From Ectocarpus siliculosus (Eukaryota > Sar > Phaeophyceae > Ectocarpales > Ectocarpaceae), in the NCBI GenBank assembly GCA_000310025.1, contig FN649740.1, positions 1,084,386 to 1,128,380 on the forward strand: DNA of 43,995 nucleotides, given 5' to 3'. Positions 10,166 to 22,530 of this stretch are shown piece by piece (the stretch's first letter is position 1; each line of letters begins with the position of its first letter). A program made the position numbers and the translations under genes. The notes below the pieces were generated by a model that saw only the letters and a list, made by a program, of their open reading frames with translations, did no database searches and was not told the origin of the DNA.

Positions 10166-13100
10166 CCTCGGACCTTCCCGTTCTGAAGTGTGCAATGTTT
10201 CACTGGAGACGAAGCGAAAGCGCGTGCCATAATGCGTAGATTTTTGTAAGATGTCACGGGGACAGTTGGATGTGTGCGTAGTACGTGGGCGTTGTCGCAC
10301 AGGGTGCGACAACACGGATATATGACAGAAGTCCGGCTTCGGGCGTAAGATCGCGTGATACCCTACGTGGCTCCGGGATACTTGTGAGCTCAATGGGTGG
10401 TATCTGAAGTAGTCGGTACGTTCAATGTGGTGAGGGTATAATCGGGGCGCAACTCCTTTTGTGTGTCGGGGTCATCGTCAGAATTATACGAAGTACCGTA
10501 AACGAGGAGAGTCTAGTACTGTAACGCGCGCCCTGCGTATACGTACATGCCCCCACGTCAGATGTGATGCATGGCATCCATCACGTCGTCTACCCTGTAA
10601 GTCCAACTCTCACCCACGTCGTATGATCCAACCCCCTCGAAGGCTAAAACACATACTAACTGTGAAGCCTTGTCGACACAAAGAAGACCGCTCGCCGTGT
10701 TTCTTTATTCGAGTATCGCACCTATCGGAACTATTGCACCGGGGGTGCGTTGGAAAAGCCACACCGAAAATTGTAGGGATCCATCAGGGGTTTCGCACCC
10801 ACCCCTCGGAATCATCGTGCCGGAGTGCGACAAACACAACCAAGAGCGGCATGGTTCACAAAAATAGTTGTCACCCCCGGTGCGCTGTTGCTCGAACAAA
10901 TATTCACGGTTAAATCAAGAGGGACGAAAACCTCCTGCGGTTGACACGGGTTCCGCATGTCCCTGCTGTTCACACCAAAAGACGTTACGGTCTCTGCCCG
11001 GCATACCTTTCCCACAGGTTTGGCCATCTCAGTACCGGGGAAGTTCGTTCGATTCGGGTTGAAACCGCGGTTGACTGTCTGTTCTCTCTAGACATGAGCG
11101 AAGTGTAGTAAGTGAGAGACCTCGCATGCGCGAAACGCCGACGGGGACAACAGCGTTTTTTGTTGACACAAGAATCGTGACCACAGTACGCTGTAGGCGG
11201 GCACCTTCCTTGTCAAGCCCCGAATTTTGACTGGAGAATATGCATAGGTCCATCGGCAGAAAGGTGTAGACGAAGACCCAAATGTCCACAATAGATGAGA
11301 CGACAAAAACAATAGACGCAACAAAGCGCATTTTGCGGCCGCCGACCGTAGCTGATCATTGTTGGGACATAACACTCTCGCCACCCGCGACCGCTCTTCT
11401 TCATTCTGCGGTCGCGATCCTCTTCTTAATTTTTTCTCCCAACTCAACGCTTAATCTCCCTTTCCAACTCTTCCTCCTCCTGCACCCCCATCCTCCTTTC
11501 TGCCAACACACAATCCCTGCCACGCAGAGAGCACCACGGGAGACTCTAGACAGGTTCCACTCACCCACGCGGCACTCGAGGACTCAATCCAACCATTGTA
11601 ATCGAAGCTCGCTCGTACCGGTTCTCTACCCTCCCACGCAGTGTTTGTACCCTCTTGCCCATCTCTCCCACATCGCAAAGTGTCGTACAACAACGCCGTC
11701 TACGACCGGCCGATTACATCATTAACCCTGAGCGCGACGTGCCTGGCGAGCCGGCCGCCCTCGCCAGCCGCCCTCGCCAGCTTGCGCACCCGCCACCACC
11801 CCAAACAATACAACCCACGGGAAAATGCCTGCTGTACGCACCGCCAATAACATTGCTACTACATACCCGCCCGGAGACAAGTCATACATTTTTCTGTACG
11901 CTCTCTTCTGAGAACGACAGAGAGAGGTGCCGCTAGCACCCCCCCCCCTCCCCTTAATAAAAACACAACACTCCAGCTATGCTAGTATACACATGGACTA
12001 TTTCAAGCAGCGCTGCTCACGTCGCTCGCTCCGTGATCTACTGAGACCCGCCGCGGGGAAACTTCTGAAAAGTCCACGTCGAAAAAATGCACCCCGGTGT
12101 CCGAAAAACAAAACCAGACAGCACCGGGGCAGTGAGTGGCGGAGGCGAGCTATGCACGATGCCACCCAAGGTTTTTGTTTTTAACACTTTTGTATATAAA
12201 AAAAAAATCATCTAAATAGTCAACCTGTCCGGCGGGCGTGCGCAGCAGAACACACGCGCGACATTCCCAAACTCGTCGGTCGGGGATGGTGATTCTCCGA
12301 TTTTGCCTCATTGGCAAACAAACTTTCCCTATTGTAGTAAGCCACCACCCACGTGTTCCTCTAGAAGCAGCCCCGACACAACTGGGCTACTAGACTTTGC
12401 GGGTCCGCTTGTGGGATAACCTCCCACCCTCCTTGCCTCTCTTTTTTCTCCATCAAACATTCAACATTTCACGACCCGATGTTGCAAACACGCACGCGCA
12501 CACAAAAAAATTGAAAAAATTACCACACAAAATCGAACGCCATCGTCATCGGCGCCGGCGTAAACAACAACAACAACACCACCATCAACAACAAACAACA
12601 ACAAGCGACAACAAACGACAAACAGCAGAAAACGGCGGTGGCGCTTGTGTGTTGCGCCGCCACGATGCCACGCATGGCCGTGGGCAAGAGAATGTCGCCA
12701 AAGTGTGTACCTGAACGGAACAATAGCACGACTTGTCTCTGGTTTGCGACGTACCCCGCCCTGGAAACCGTTAGCTGTAGTTGCGCGACAAGAGAGATGG
12801 AAAAACGCAATACAAAGGATGAATTTACACAAATCAATTCTGGCGAAAACGAAGGGACTTTTAAATCCCAAAGATCATGCAAGACAAAACCCAGGACGAT
12901 TAAAAACATCTACATCGAGAAACCAACCCATCCGACACAAGAACTACCTACCGCTCAGACGCTGAGAGCCTTCTTTTCGCACCCCCCCAACCGAGAAATA
13001 CATGTATACTCCATCCATTCCAACGGTGGCTGCGGCAAGCGCGTGCCATGCGCTTACAACCCGCCACCCCAACACACTGGCGCCCCCACGACACCAAAAC

Positions 13101-13413
13101 TCATCACACAACTCTCGTTTTGTCGCAGCTGCATGCATCGAAAAAATCGCACAAAATGTAGATACAGCTCTAGTTCGATCGGCCTGAAAACTCACACGGG
13201 CTTCGAACGGCCAGAGGCTACTACCGCAGTGGCCTCCAAGTGGATGACACAACCACCTTACGACCACCACCTCGGGGGGGGCTATTCAAGCATAAAAGAA
13301 GGCTTGGTACGCAGCAGCCTCGAGTGCTTCCAGCTTGACACGTCACGACACCCTGAGCACGCAAGACGATGGGGAGCGGGGGGGGGGGGGGGGCGTGTGC
13401 TCGACACTCGCCG
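10166..13413. other. convergent spacer, 3' regions of the RGS and LRR genes
   Basis: No convincing exon. The plus strand is A/C-rich with CAACAACAA tracts at about 12565-12635, the mirror of the G/T-rich transcribed strand seen in introns and UTRs, so most of 11000-13400 is probably 3' UTR of the minus-strand LRR gene. A long open frame across 12638-13462 on the plus strand looks like low-complexity antisense. A good minus-strand acceptor precedes about 12069, but no frame there can be tied to a gene. Confidence 0.45.
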
Positions 13414-16400
13414 CTACTGGGCCGCCGCTGCTGAAAAGCTCAAGAAAAGCCAGAGGCCTTGAGACGCGTATTTTACCAAAACACACAAAAAACACACCAA
13501 ACGAAAGGACATGTGCACTCCGCGGGGTGTGCGCGTGTGTGTGTTTTCGAGGAGGGGGCAAACGATATTGGAGGTATCGCAAGCCTTCACTCACTCGTTC
13601 TTAAACTCTTCATCCCCCCGGCGTCATACTGTACAAACATAACGAGCCCAAAACAGCTCCAAACGCGCGTCCGTGGAGCAGTTGGTGCAAAGCGTTTGAC
13701 GATCCACGAGCAGACAAGGAGGATGATGATGGGCGCGTGTGGTCAACTGGCAGGGCCACCGCGCACACACACGACCTCCCTCCTCTTCAGCCCAGATGAG
13801 CAGCGGAATGCTGAGAAAAGGGCGGGACACGATCATTTGGGGGCAGAGACGAGGGTCGCGAAAGAAGAGAACGGGATCGGGGGCGGGGGGGGGAGTGACC
13901 TTCACGTACCAAAAAAATGATGCCTCCGTGCCCGGGCGGACCGTGCCCTTGAAACGTCCAACACACAAGAGTAGGGGACTCTAAGTACGGGCCGCTATTC
14001 GCTTTCCACCGGCACTACCATGTACTAGTAGCAGGTACAACTTGGCCCTACAAGGGTCGTCTAAGGTTACAGCGACGGAAGGCGCTGCTGAAAGAACCAA
14101 CCGACATCTCTTCCGTCAACTCCCCAACTTGTACGGAGCGCCTTCCGCAGCAAAAAAGGCAACACAACCCCCAAGTCTCGCAAAAGGCCTCTAGTTTCCT
14201 TTCATTCTGCAATGTCTCCCTTGGGAAGTTTGCTCTTAGACAAGCTGCACGGTTGTACAGCACTCAAAAGATGTTTCACAGATGGTTGCGGAGGTGGTAG
14301 CCACAACGCAGGCGACATGGGCAGCCTTCTCGCGGAAATCATTCCCCTTGTCTTCGAAGCCACGCATGTGGATAGTGGGACTACAGTAATAGTGCCGACG
14401 GGTCCATGTGCTCGAATGCGACGACCAAATGGTACGACTGCCAGCTGAAAGGCTGCCCGCTTCGCCTTGTACAACCAAGTCACGTCTGTGACACATCTTT
14501 CAAGTGCTGCTAAACGGCGCCAACCGAACAAGAGAGTAAAATTCCAAAGGACATATTTTTGAGAAATACCGAAGGGTGCCGACCGAAAAAAAAATACATA
14601 TATATAAATATACCAGCTGTGTTGGCTACCGTAGGCTCGTACCAACACACGGCCAAGGAAGCGACGTCGTTCGCGGGAGGAACTAAAAGAAGGGCTATCC
14701 CAAATACCAACTCACAAAGGGTACCTACCGCGCTGGCTACCTACGACCGCTGCTACTTCGCCCGCGGGAAGGTTATAACCTGGTCCTCCTTGGTTGAAGT
14801 GGCTGGAACCTATTGCTGAAGCCGTACCTCGCCGGCGGCCCCCAAGTGCGCGGCGGTGTGCAACTCTATCGCCTCCTCGGCGGCTTCCCAGGCTTGGTTC
14901 GACGACCCGCTCGTCTCGAACGTTGCCTGAAAACAACGGCGGGCGGCACATATTTGTACAGCAGTCGTTGTCCCAAGTGCACACAGTAAGGTATTGCTGC
15001 TGTGGACTGTACTGATTTGTAAGTCGTAGTCTTAAGTCTTTCTCAAGACTGGGCTGTCCCTCCGAACGTAACCCGCAAAAATCATCAGAGAGATACCAAA
15101 GTATGTATAACGACTCTCGTGAGCAGCTAAGTATGACGTCATGCCGTCACAGGCAGGCTGTAAGGCTACGTACCTTGCTTGATTGTCTTCGGGCTGTCGG
15201 TTTGAACAGTCTTACGTATGTAATTAGTATCTGTTTTTCCTTCGTTTGCTTTTTGCATGTTCTTGCATCACCCCTGCCACGGTGCTCTCTTCAACCCACT
15301 CCGGAGGGAGAGATCTTGCAGAAGCTGACATATGATATGCGGAAGCTGTAACTGCCCGCACCAGGGGGGGCGATGTATTATCTCTTCTTTGTTGACAATT
15401 GACTTCGTGGAGTCAAAGAGCATTCCTCGCGCCTCTGGCTGAGCTAGAGACGTGCGTGTATATCCGGGCCTTTGCGTCTATTCTTGTTCCACCGAATTGC
15501 GCGCGCTCTCGAAGGGCACGAGCTAGCGACACTGAAAAAAAGCCAAGAAAGAGAACCTCCGCGCTGTCACCTGTCCGCCGTAGTGCGAATTCCGCGACAA
15601 CACAAGCTGCTCGTTTCCCTCGATGGACAGCAGCTGCAGGTTTTGCTGCAAGAACATCGACCAGGGCGGAGCAACGCAACAACGACGACGGTCGGTCAGT
15701 CGGTCGACAACCCCACAAACAGGCGGGCGGGGCCCCACCCACACGGAGAGGCATGGGCACACGCGGCGCAGACGCAACAGACGCTCCCACAGCAGGTTTA
15801 CAAGAAACGAACCCAATACATAGCGCTTCGAACACGGAGCTACATATCAGATGGCACGCGCCCCCGAGCACATGGGGGTTGAACCTCCCCTGCGCGTGTG
15901 GGGGAGAAAGCCCGCTGCTGCTGTGCATGCAATGTCCCCACGCAGTTCTGAACGTACGGCTACATAAGCACCTCGGAAGGGTTTGAGGACTTCAGGCTCA
16001 AATAAAGTAGAATGTTGAGAACTTTACCACGAGTTCGGGCTGAGAACCCTACATTTCGTCACTAGATAGTAGCAGAGGAAGGGAAAGGAAAAAACGAACC
16101 TCGTGCACTACATGGAGGTTCTTTAGCGATGGCAGCTTCCGCTTTACGAAGGACAGGGCGTGTGTACAATGCCAGTGAATGCAAGACGGCCACGAAGGCG
16201 TCTCGGCAAGCGAAAAGCCCGGGGGCACGACGCTAGGCCGTACGCGCGCCTTATTCATGAGCACACCCATGTCTAACAACCACCTACACAGAGGGACCAA
16301 AGAGACAGGAACACACTACCCGCTTTCCCCTTCCGAAGTCGGTTCTTCCGGCCGCTCACCAGGTTCTTGACGCTAGCGGGCACCTCCCCGTGCAGGTTAT

Positions 16401-17567
16401 TCCAGCTCAGGTTGAGCGTGTCGAGAGAAGAGAGCCTGCCCAGCTCCGGCGGCACGGTGCCGACGAGATCGTTCGAGTTCAGGAACAGCTTCCGCAGGCT
16501 CTTGAGGTTGCCGAGGGATGGCGGGATCTCGCCCGTGAGGCGGTTGCCGTGCAGGAAGAGCTCTTCCAGGCTATGCAACTGGCCAAGCGACTCGGGGATA
16601 GCGCCTGGTACGGCAGAAGAGTGTGGGGGAGGGGGGGGGGGCACGCCAACAACGAGCGATGTTTGAGCAACCCTAACATTTCAGAGGACTCTTGTTGATT
16701 CGGGGACAAAGGCGAGCAACCTACGACCCCCCCCCATCCTCTCTCTAGAAGGGTGTGCGTTGATATCACTGCGTACCCCCCCCGCCCCTCTCACCTGTCA
16801 AAAGAGCACTGTACAAATGCAGGGTCTTGAGTTTGATGAGGTCGCCGAGCCCCTCGGGGATCCAACCTCGCAGACCGAAGTTGTAGGACAGGTTGAGGTG
16901 CTGAAGTGAGTACAGGTTGCACAGGCTCTCGGGCATCTCTCCCTGCAACGCGACCGAACGACCCGTCAGATGTCAGATGGAGGCGGGCACGTGTGCTTGC
17001 GTGTTCTGCAGCGTAGCCTGTCTGTCGAATCCGCTCTTTTGCCTTCCCTGCGGCTTCAAAAGGAAACCTTTTCAGGAAAGTCGCAAGAGACAAACGCTAC
17101 TACAATCGCCCGGGTAAACTGCCGTGTTCGGGCTCTGTGGCATCTCGGTCAGCTGAATGAACTACCGAGGAGAAACAACGACAGTAGTCCGGCTGGACAC
17201 AAGTCACGTTTTTATCTCGGGTGTACTTGTTTCGCCAGACGGGGCACTGACGCTACAGTAAGAAACACGCAAAAATGTCGTTTGTATCTTAAGGTGGTAT
17301 TCGTTTCGTTTCGAAAGACGGCACAGACGCCCAAGCAAGAAACCCTGCAAAACCAAACAAAAAAGAAAATGCCGCGGGACTTGTGTTCTTCAAGCCCACC
17401 TCGAGATCATTGCTGATGAGGTTGATCGACACCAAGTCGCCAGAGGTGGTAATGGTGAGCCCGTGCCACTCCCTCACGTCGCTTCCAGGGTCCAGCCAGC
17501 CGTCGCGGCACTTCCAGTTGTCACCCCCCAGCCAATCGTACAGGTCTTGTAGGCCTTGGTTCGCCAT
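13414..17567 (-). CDS. leucine-rich-repeat protein, plant-type LRRs
   Basis: Eight exons in consistent phase: 17567-17400, 16942-16795, 16604-16360, 16141-16100, 15645-15571, 14926-14828, 13628-13595 and 13430-13414 (stop TAG at 13416-13414); 275 residues. Exon 1 encodes an LRR N-terminal cap: LQDLYDWLGGDNWKCRDGW, then VREWHGL. Exons 2 and 3 hold about five plant-type repeats such as LEELFLHGNRLTGEIPPSLG and LDTLNLSWNNLHGEVPASV; exons 4 and 5 carry two degenerate repeats (LPSLKNLHVV, LQLLSIEGNEQL), and exon 6 an acidic helix (AWEAAEEAIELH). No signal peptide, membrane span, kinase or ROCO GTPase domain is visible, so a cytosolic binding or recognition role is inferred. A strong acceptor at 17587-17585, 18 bp before the ATG, implies an upstream exon (5' UTR or more coding sequence). 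Exons 1-3 are very sure; exon 4 has a weak AAG acceptor; the last two tiny exons rest on splice signals and phase only. Confidence 0.78.
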
Positions 17568-18979
17568 ACGCCGCTGGGTCGATGCTGGAAAGAGCAATTC
17601 AAAGCCAACAGAAGAGGGGTGGAAACAGGACGTCAGAAATCCCGCTCCGTGTGCCCTCATGACTCAATTTTCGGCTCGCAGTACATTACCCGTGTCCGTA
17701 GCCACCCTGAGACTTCACAAGCTGAGTCCACCCACAAGGATATGGTTCGCCGTTGAAATATTGTTTTTCTTTCAGGAGGAAACACGACAGCCCGTTCCTC
17801 CAAATACGCAGGAACGCTGGCAGAGGCAAACCTGTCGCTCGACGGGCGCTCAGAGTGCGAGAGGCTGGAAAACGTCCGTGTCACGCAACGTTTGCCCTCG
17901 TCTCAGTACTTGCGTCAAGTTGCCAAATTAGTGTATTGTGTGTGTTGCTCGCACAGGGCAAGCTATCCTCTTTAGGGAAAAATGCATATTTGGGGATATA
18001 TCCAGCGGACTAGCAGGCGTTACGGGTAGGGTGTGTGTGTGGTGGGGGAGAAGGCATCGGGACCGCGCCCCTGCATGGCCCAAACGCCCGAACTGTTCCA
18101 AATGCAGCCCTGACGCATTCGCTGCCAAAACGACGAATGCCCATGCAGAACATGGATCTTGTATAAAAATTCCTCTCGATTCGGGGGGACCTAGACGCAA
18201 ACAGCACCGCGCACCAGGGTGAACCAAGTTGCAGCTCAACAGCCCTCCCGTGTACACACATCGGGCGTGCGGAGTCCCCCGAAATCTGCACAAAACGTGC
18301 GCTCCCGTTGTGTGAACATGGCAGTCCTCCCTCGCTCTCGCCAAAAACGCGAAAATGCCCCCCCCCTTTTCCGACCGTGTGTGCTATTATAGGTACTTCC
18401 GAACAACAGAAGGGGTCTGCCAGACCCACGGGGCATCATTTCCATCGCGCCAACCTGAACCTACAAGAAGAGGTGTGGAAACCGAGCTAGAAAAGCACAC
18501 GTGCTGTGCTTGTGCTTTCTCCGCATGTCTGGTGCGTCCGAACACACCGAAGGTAACAATAAAACTGGCGAAGGTGTAAAACTGGGATCCAACGTGTAGA
18601 CTTGGAGGAGAAAACAACTACTCCTGTAACAAGCTTTCCTTGCTGCGAAACCGCTGCCCGGCTTCTACATGTACACGCGCGTGCGACTGTCTTGGCCTGC
18701 AGGAGCATCGACCGGCGCTAACCGGAACATGAAGGAAGAGACGGCAGTCAGTCTAACAGTAGTAGTAGGATACACAACCCCAACCGTGTCTAGACACGGA
18801 CACGCTTCTCGTCAAAACGGGATCCCCTTAGAGGAGGGCTCCCTGCAGAGGGAGAGGGCCGTCGGATAGCAAGTGCCCGTGGTTCTGTCTGAAATGCAAG
18901 TTTTCGCCTCCGAGTGCGGATGGATGTGGCCGACATCCATGCGGAGGATCACCGGTCAAGGTCCCCCACCATCACCTTT

Positions 18980-19010
18980 TTTTTTTTTTTTTGTCTTCAC
19001 TTCAAATCAG
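18980..19010 (-). mobile_element. severely truncated SINE/retroposon tail with 10-bp TSD
   Basis: Poly(T) followed by GTCTTCACTTCAAATCAG, the reverse complement of the 3' end of the SINE at 20296-20611 with its poly(A). The insertion is bracketed by the exact direct repeat CATCACCTTT (18970-18979 and 19011-19020), so only the last 18 bp plus poly(A) were integrated. This is a hallmark of L1-type target-primed reverse transcription with 5' truncation. Confidence 0.8.
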
Positions 19011-19551
19011 CATCACCTTTGGCATAGTAGGGAACAATTGTTGGCCATAGGTGACAGATCCTTTGGGAATCATGCTCCGTCTTCTCAAGGACGCGTGGTC
19101 ACTTGTCTAACCGCTACAGGCATGCAAAACATTACTTTGCCCTCCCTACCCCCACGTCACGTTCACCTCACAAAAACACATTCACATTCACGTCCGTCCT
19201 CGCTGCATGCAAGTCACATGTGACGAAGAAATAAACCAGGATTGTTTCTGTACGTGTCGGTGAACGAAGAAGCATTACGAACAAACATGCAGGTGACAAC
19301 GAACTTTTGTATGTATGCAACGTACGCTTGTCAAACGTTCAGCTGCGAACTAAAGGCACCGCGAGATGATAGATACCGCGATGTTTTGGCTTTTCCCCGC
19401 TGTTGGGACCGACGGTCATGGTGACAAGGAATCTTGAAGACTGCCTTTCTCTTGGTCTTTATGTCAACAAGCTGAAATGAAAGTTGAGCCTGTTACCCGC
19501 AGGGGAGATGTCCCTATATGCTGTCTGGGAAATCGTAGACATGTACAACTA

Positions 19552-19640
19552 CTTTCTGACGCTATGAATTCATTGCTAATCTGTCTCAGACTCTATGATA
19601 GAGATGGATTCGTAGTGTCATATTAAGAAAAAAAAAAAAA
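19552..19640 (+). repeat. dispersed repeat copy 1, A-tailed
   Basis: Shares about 85 bp with 25403-25500: common words include GACGCTATGA, TGCTAATCT, AGACTCT, ATAGAGATGGATTCGT and GTCATATT, then an A-rich tail. It is probably the 3' end of a second retroposon family; the ends are not defined. Confidence 0.65.
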
Positions 19641-20295
19641 CATAGTCTAGCTCTCAAATGTAGATTCCCTTCCAAACTCTCGTTGGATGACATGTAAACG
19701 GACGTCAATACATAGACATCGATTCCACTAGCGGCGATTTTCGCGGAAAACGGATGGCACGACGATGACACACAACATACGGGGTTGAAGTCAGGGAGGC
19801 GAAGAGTAGTGTTGTTGATGTGTCTTCGCTGCTGCAATCCCATCTTGAACTTCGAATACTAATTGCGACAACACGACACACTCCACCGCTGCCACTACAG
19901 GCCGTGTCGATACATGTACTCCGGAGTACCTTTGGAGCACTTTAGACGCAAGGACGACTCAAGCTTTATACGTACATAGATCAACATTCCGCGCGGTACA
20001 TAGCACATTGAAGTTTTACCGCCCTCTCCAGAAAAAAAAACCAGCTTCCCAGAAACATGTGGAGGGTGTTGCCTTCAAGATTCATGAAGGAGGGCTAGCA
20101 CCTTCTGGGGTGGTTCATCACAAGCCTAAACCGTGAGCTTGAGCGATCGAATGACAGACAAAAATTTGGGGCTTCTTTCGAACCAGCGCGCATATGCATA
20201 GACTGGATGGGTGGCGGTTTGGGGCGCATGCATGATGTTCCACAAAAATTAAGGAATAATAAAAACACACACAGAAAGACTAGACCCATTCGAGA

Positions 20296-20611
20296 TTTTT
20301 TTTTTTTTTGTCTTCACTTCAAATCAGCGCTCACAGCACTAAATAGTCCCTTTTACTCCAACCCGTGGTCACACAGAAGAGCCCCTCTCTACCCTCCCCT
20401 CCTGCGGTACTTTGCCTTCGATTTTTAATGCGAGAAGAGTCCAGCGCTCTCTTCCCTCTGTGTACACACGAACTAGCGCCATCCACTATAGGCCAGGAGC
20501 GGAAGCGAGAGAAAAACTCACTTTGCAAGAAAAGCTCGCTTACGCCGGGATTCGAACCCCTGACCTGACCTCTAGAAGGTGTCGAGGTTACCAACTAGAC
20601 CACCGGGGCGA
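20296..20611 (-). mobile_element. tRNA-derived SINE, near full length
   Basis: Read on the minus strand, the element starts with a tRNA-like head (20611-20534) holding an A box (TGGTCTAGTTGG, 20602-20591) and a perfect B box (GGTTCGAATCC, 20558-20548), continues with about 210 bp of unrelated body and ends in CTGATTTGAAGTGAAGAC plus poly(A) (20309-20296). The acceptor and T stems do not pair properly, so it is not a functional tRNA gene. A box, B box and tail order define a pol III-transcribed SINE. The flanks share only TTCGA, so an old or eroded target duplication. Confidence 0.75.
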
Positions 20612-22034
20612 CCGGTTCGAATACCCACAGTCGAACGGGATGTGGTGGAGTCTTTTCAGTGAGTGGAGGGAAACCGGCTGGGTACTGGACTTATTTCGAG
20701 TCTTTTGAAGTCTATACACTGATGATTTATCTGTGTGCACGTGTGTAGCTGCGCGACGTTCGCCGAAAGGTTCCACAGCAGGGAAAAACGAAAAACATAG
20801 GCGGGGCGTCGTACTACGTGTAACGCCTTTGACGCAACTGCTGCTCCTGTCGTTGGCAACAACAACATCTTGCTGACGAAACATGCCTCCACGGATGACA
20901 CTTCGCGGGCGCAAGTACAGTCGGGTATTTTGGTGGGCTGGTGCTTTTACGACCACGTACATAAAGCTCTCGAGGGCAACCACCGAAGTAGATAACACAT
21001 GGGGCCTTCAGTCAGGGGAAGCCTGCTGCCTGCTGTGTGGGGATGTGGGGGACGCAGCCGACTCTTGGCCAACAGCACGGAGCAGCGGTTGTTGCAGTTT
21101 GAATAACGTGCCGCCTGTTGTTTTCAGACGAAGAGATTTTGTACAACACACACAAATCGCCCGCCCGTTTCCGCCCTTGGTGATACAGAAACACGCCAGG
21201 CGGGGGGCAAATCTCTCTAACAACCGCTCTCGAGCACGCGAAGCAGAGGCGTGTTTTTATTGCGGCGGCTCGGTTGAGGTCCCCCAAGGTCCAAGGTGCA
21301 ACTGCCGACACCCGCCCTTCCACGGCTGTGCCATCCCTGGGCCCTTGGTCACCAGAAAAACACTTGCTACAACGTAGCGCCTCCTGCTCTCTTGGACGAG
21401 CCCACGTGGGTGTCACATATAGATACGCGCAACGTGTGATCAACTAAGCCCTCATCACGCAGCGCTGCTGGCGGCCACGTGCCCACGAAGGCATCACGTC
21501 GTCACAGCAGGTCACAGGGAAAATGAAAGCGTGTAGGAAAAGAGCGAGCGAGGAAGGTAACAACAACCAGATTTATGGAATTTCTGGAAATTTATGTGTG
21601 GAAAAAAATCGAATAACACCAAACTCACAGGAGGGAAGCCGCGCAAGCGTCCTGCCCGAGCCCGGGACACCCCCCCACGCCTGCCCATGGTCGTTGGCTC
21701 CAACAGCGAACATACTTTCCCCCTCGGCTGTGTTCCGTTGGCTAGGTAAGACGGGCGCCGACCAGATTAACCTGCTACGTCGTCGTACAGTTTTCTCTCG
21801 GGCACCCACGACTCCGCAAGTGTCCGCTCCCCTGCGATGTCCGCTGCTCTGTGCTGTGTGTGGCTGCTGCAGTGCTGATCCCGAAGCCCCCTCCCCATGT
21901 TCCTAGCTGCGGGCCCCCAACACTCGCTCTCTCTGTCTGTGTGGGAGTCTTGCTCTGTGTGGTGCGCTCCACACGGTGTTCAGCTGTTCAGTTGAGTCAA
22001 TCGACGGGTATCCGCCGTACCCGCGCTCACCGCG

Positions 22035-22473
22035 ATGACTTCCATCGTTACTGCAAGGATCAACTACTGGGACAAGATACCAGCGGGGTACGTGGTGTTC
22101 AACATCGAGGTGAGCTGCTGCTGCAAGTGGTAGACACACACACCAATAGTGCGCGATCGATCGTCGATCTCGCACAAACTGCTGTGGTTTGGGTCTTGTC
22201 GTGATTTTACAGGGGGAGGGACGGAGAGGCACAGCTTTAATTTTCGATTTTTGTCGTGCGTGTGCGATCAGGCTGTGCTGCTGTTGCCTCGAATGAAAGG
22301 TTTCTCACCCGGTGCTCGCGAGTCATCTAAAGTCTACAACATCCCAAGCGAGGGCGGAGTAAACACGTGTTTGTGTCGAGTACACACAGAATGTGTCGAG
22401 TGAAATCTCACGCCACAACTCCTGGTCCAAGGTCTGCCTTATCCCTCTTGATTGTTCTTCTCGACACGCTGCC

Positions 22474-22530
<57 letters not shown>

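Larger units (their letters stand above)
17568..22034. other. divergent spacer with SINE copies, LRR and PX promoters
   Basis: 4.5 kb with no recognisable protein exon. It holds a truncated retroposon at 18980-19010, a dispersed repeat at 19552-19640 and a complete tRNA-derived SINE at 20296-20611. The promoter of the minus-strand LRR gene should lie at the left and that of the plus-strand PX gene at the right, but no clear core element could be named. Confidence 0.4.

Noticed and set aside
12638-13462. 274-residue open frame on the plus strand
   Set aside because: No domain, low-complexity composition, and it is antisense to the A/C-rich mirror of the LRR gene's 3' region and overlaps its last exon; long open frames arise easily in such biased sequence.
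14204-14450. Possible terminal exon of the LRR gene after a TAG acceptor
   Set aside because: Two frames are open but neither shows family features; the 13628-13595 and 13430-13414 exons have better splice signals and phases.
20534-20611. Functional tRNA gene
   Set aside because: A and B boxes are intact, but acceptor and T stems mispair and an unrelated body with a poly(A) tail follows; it fits a SINE head.
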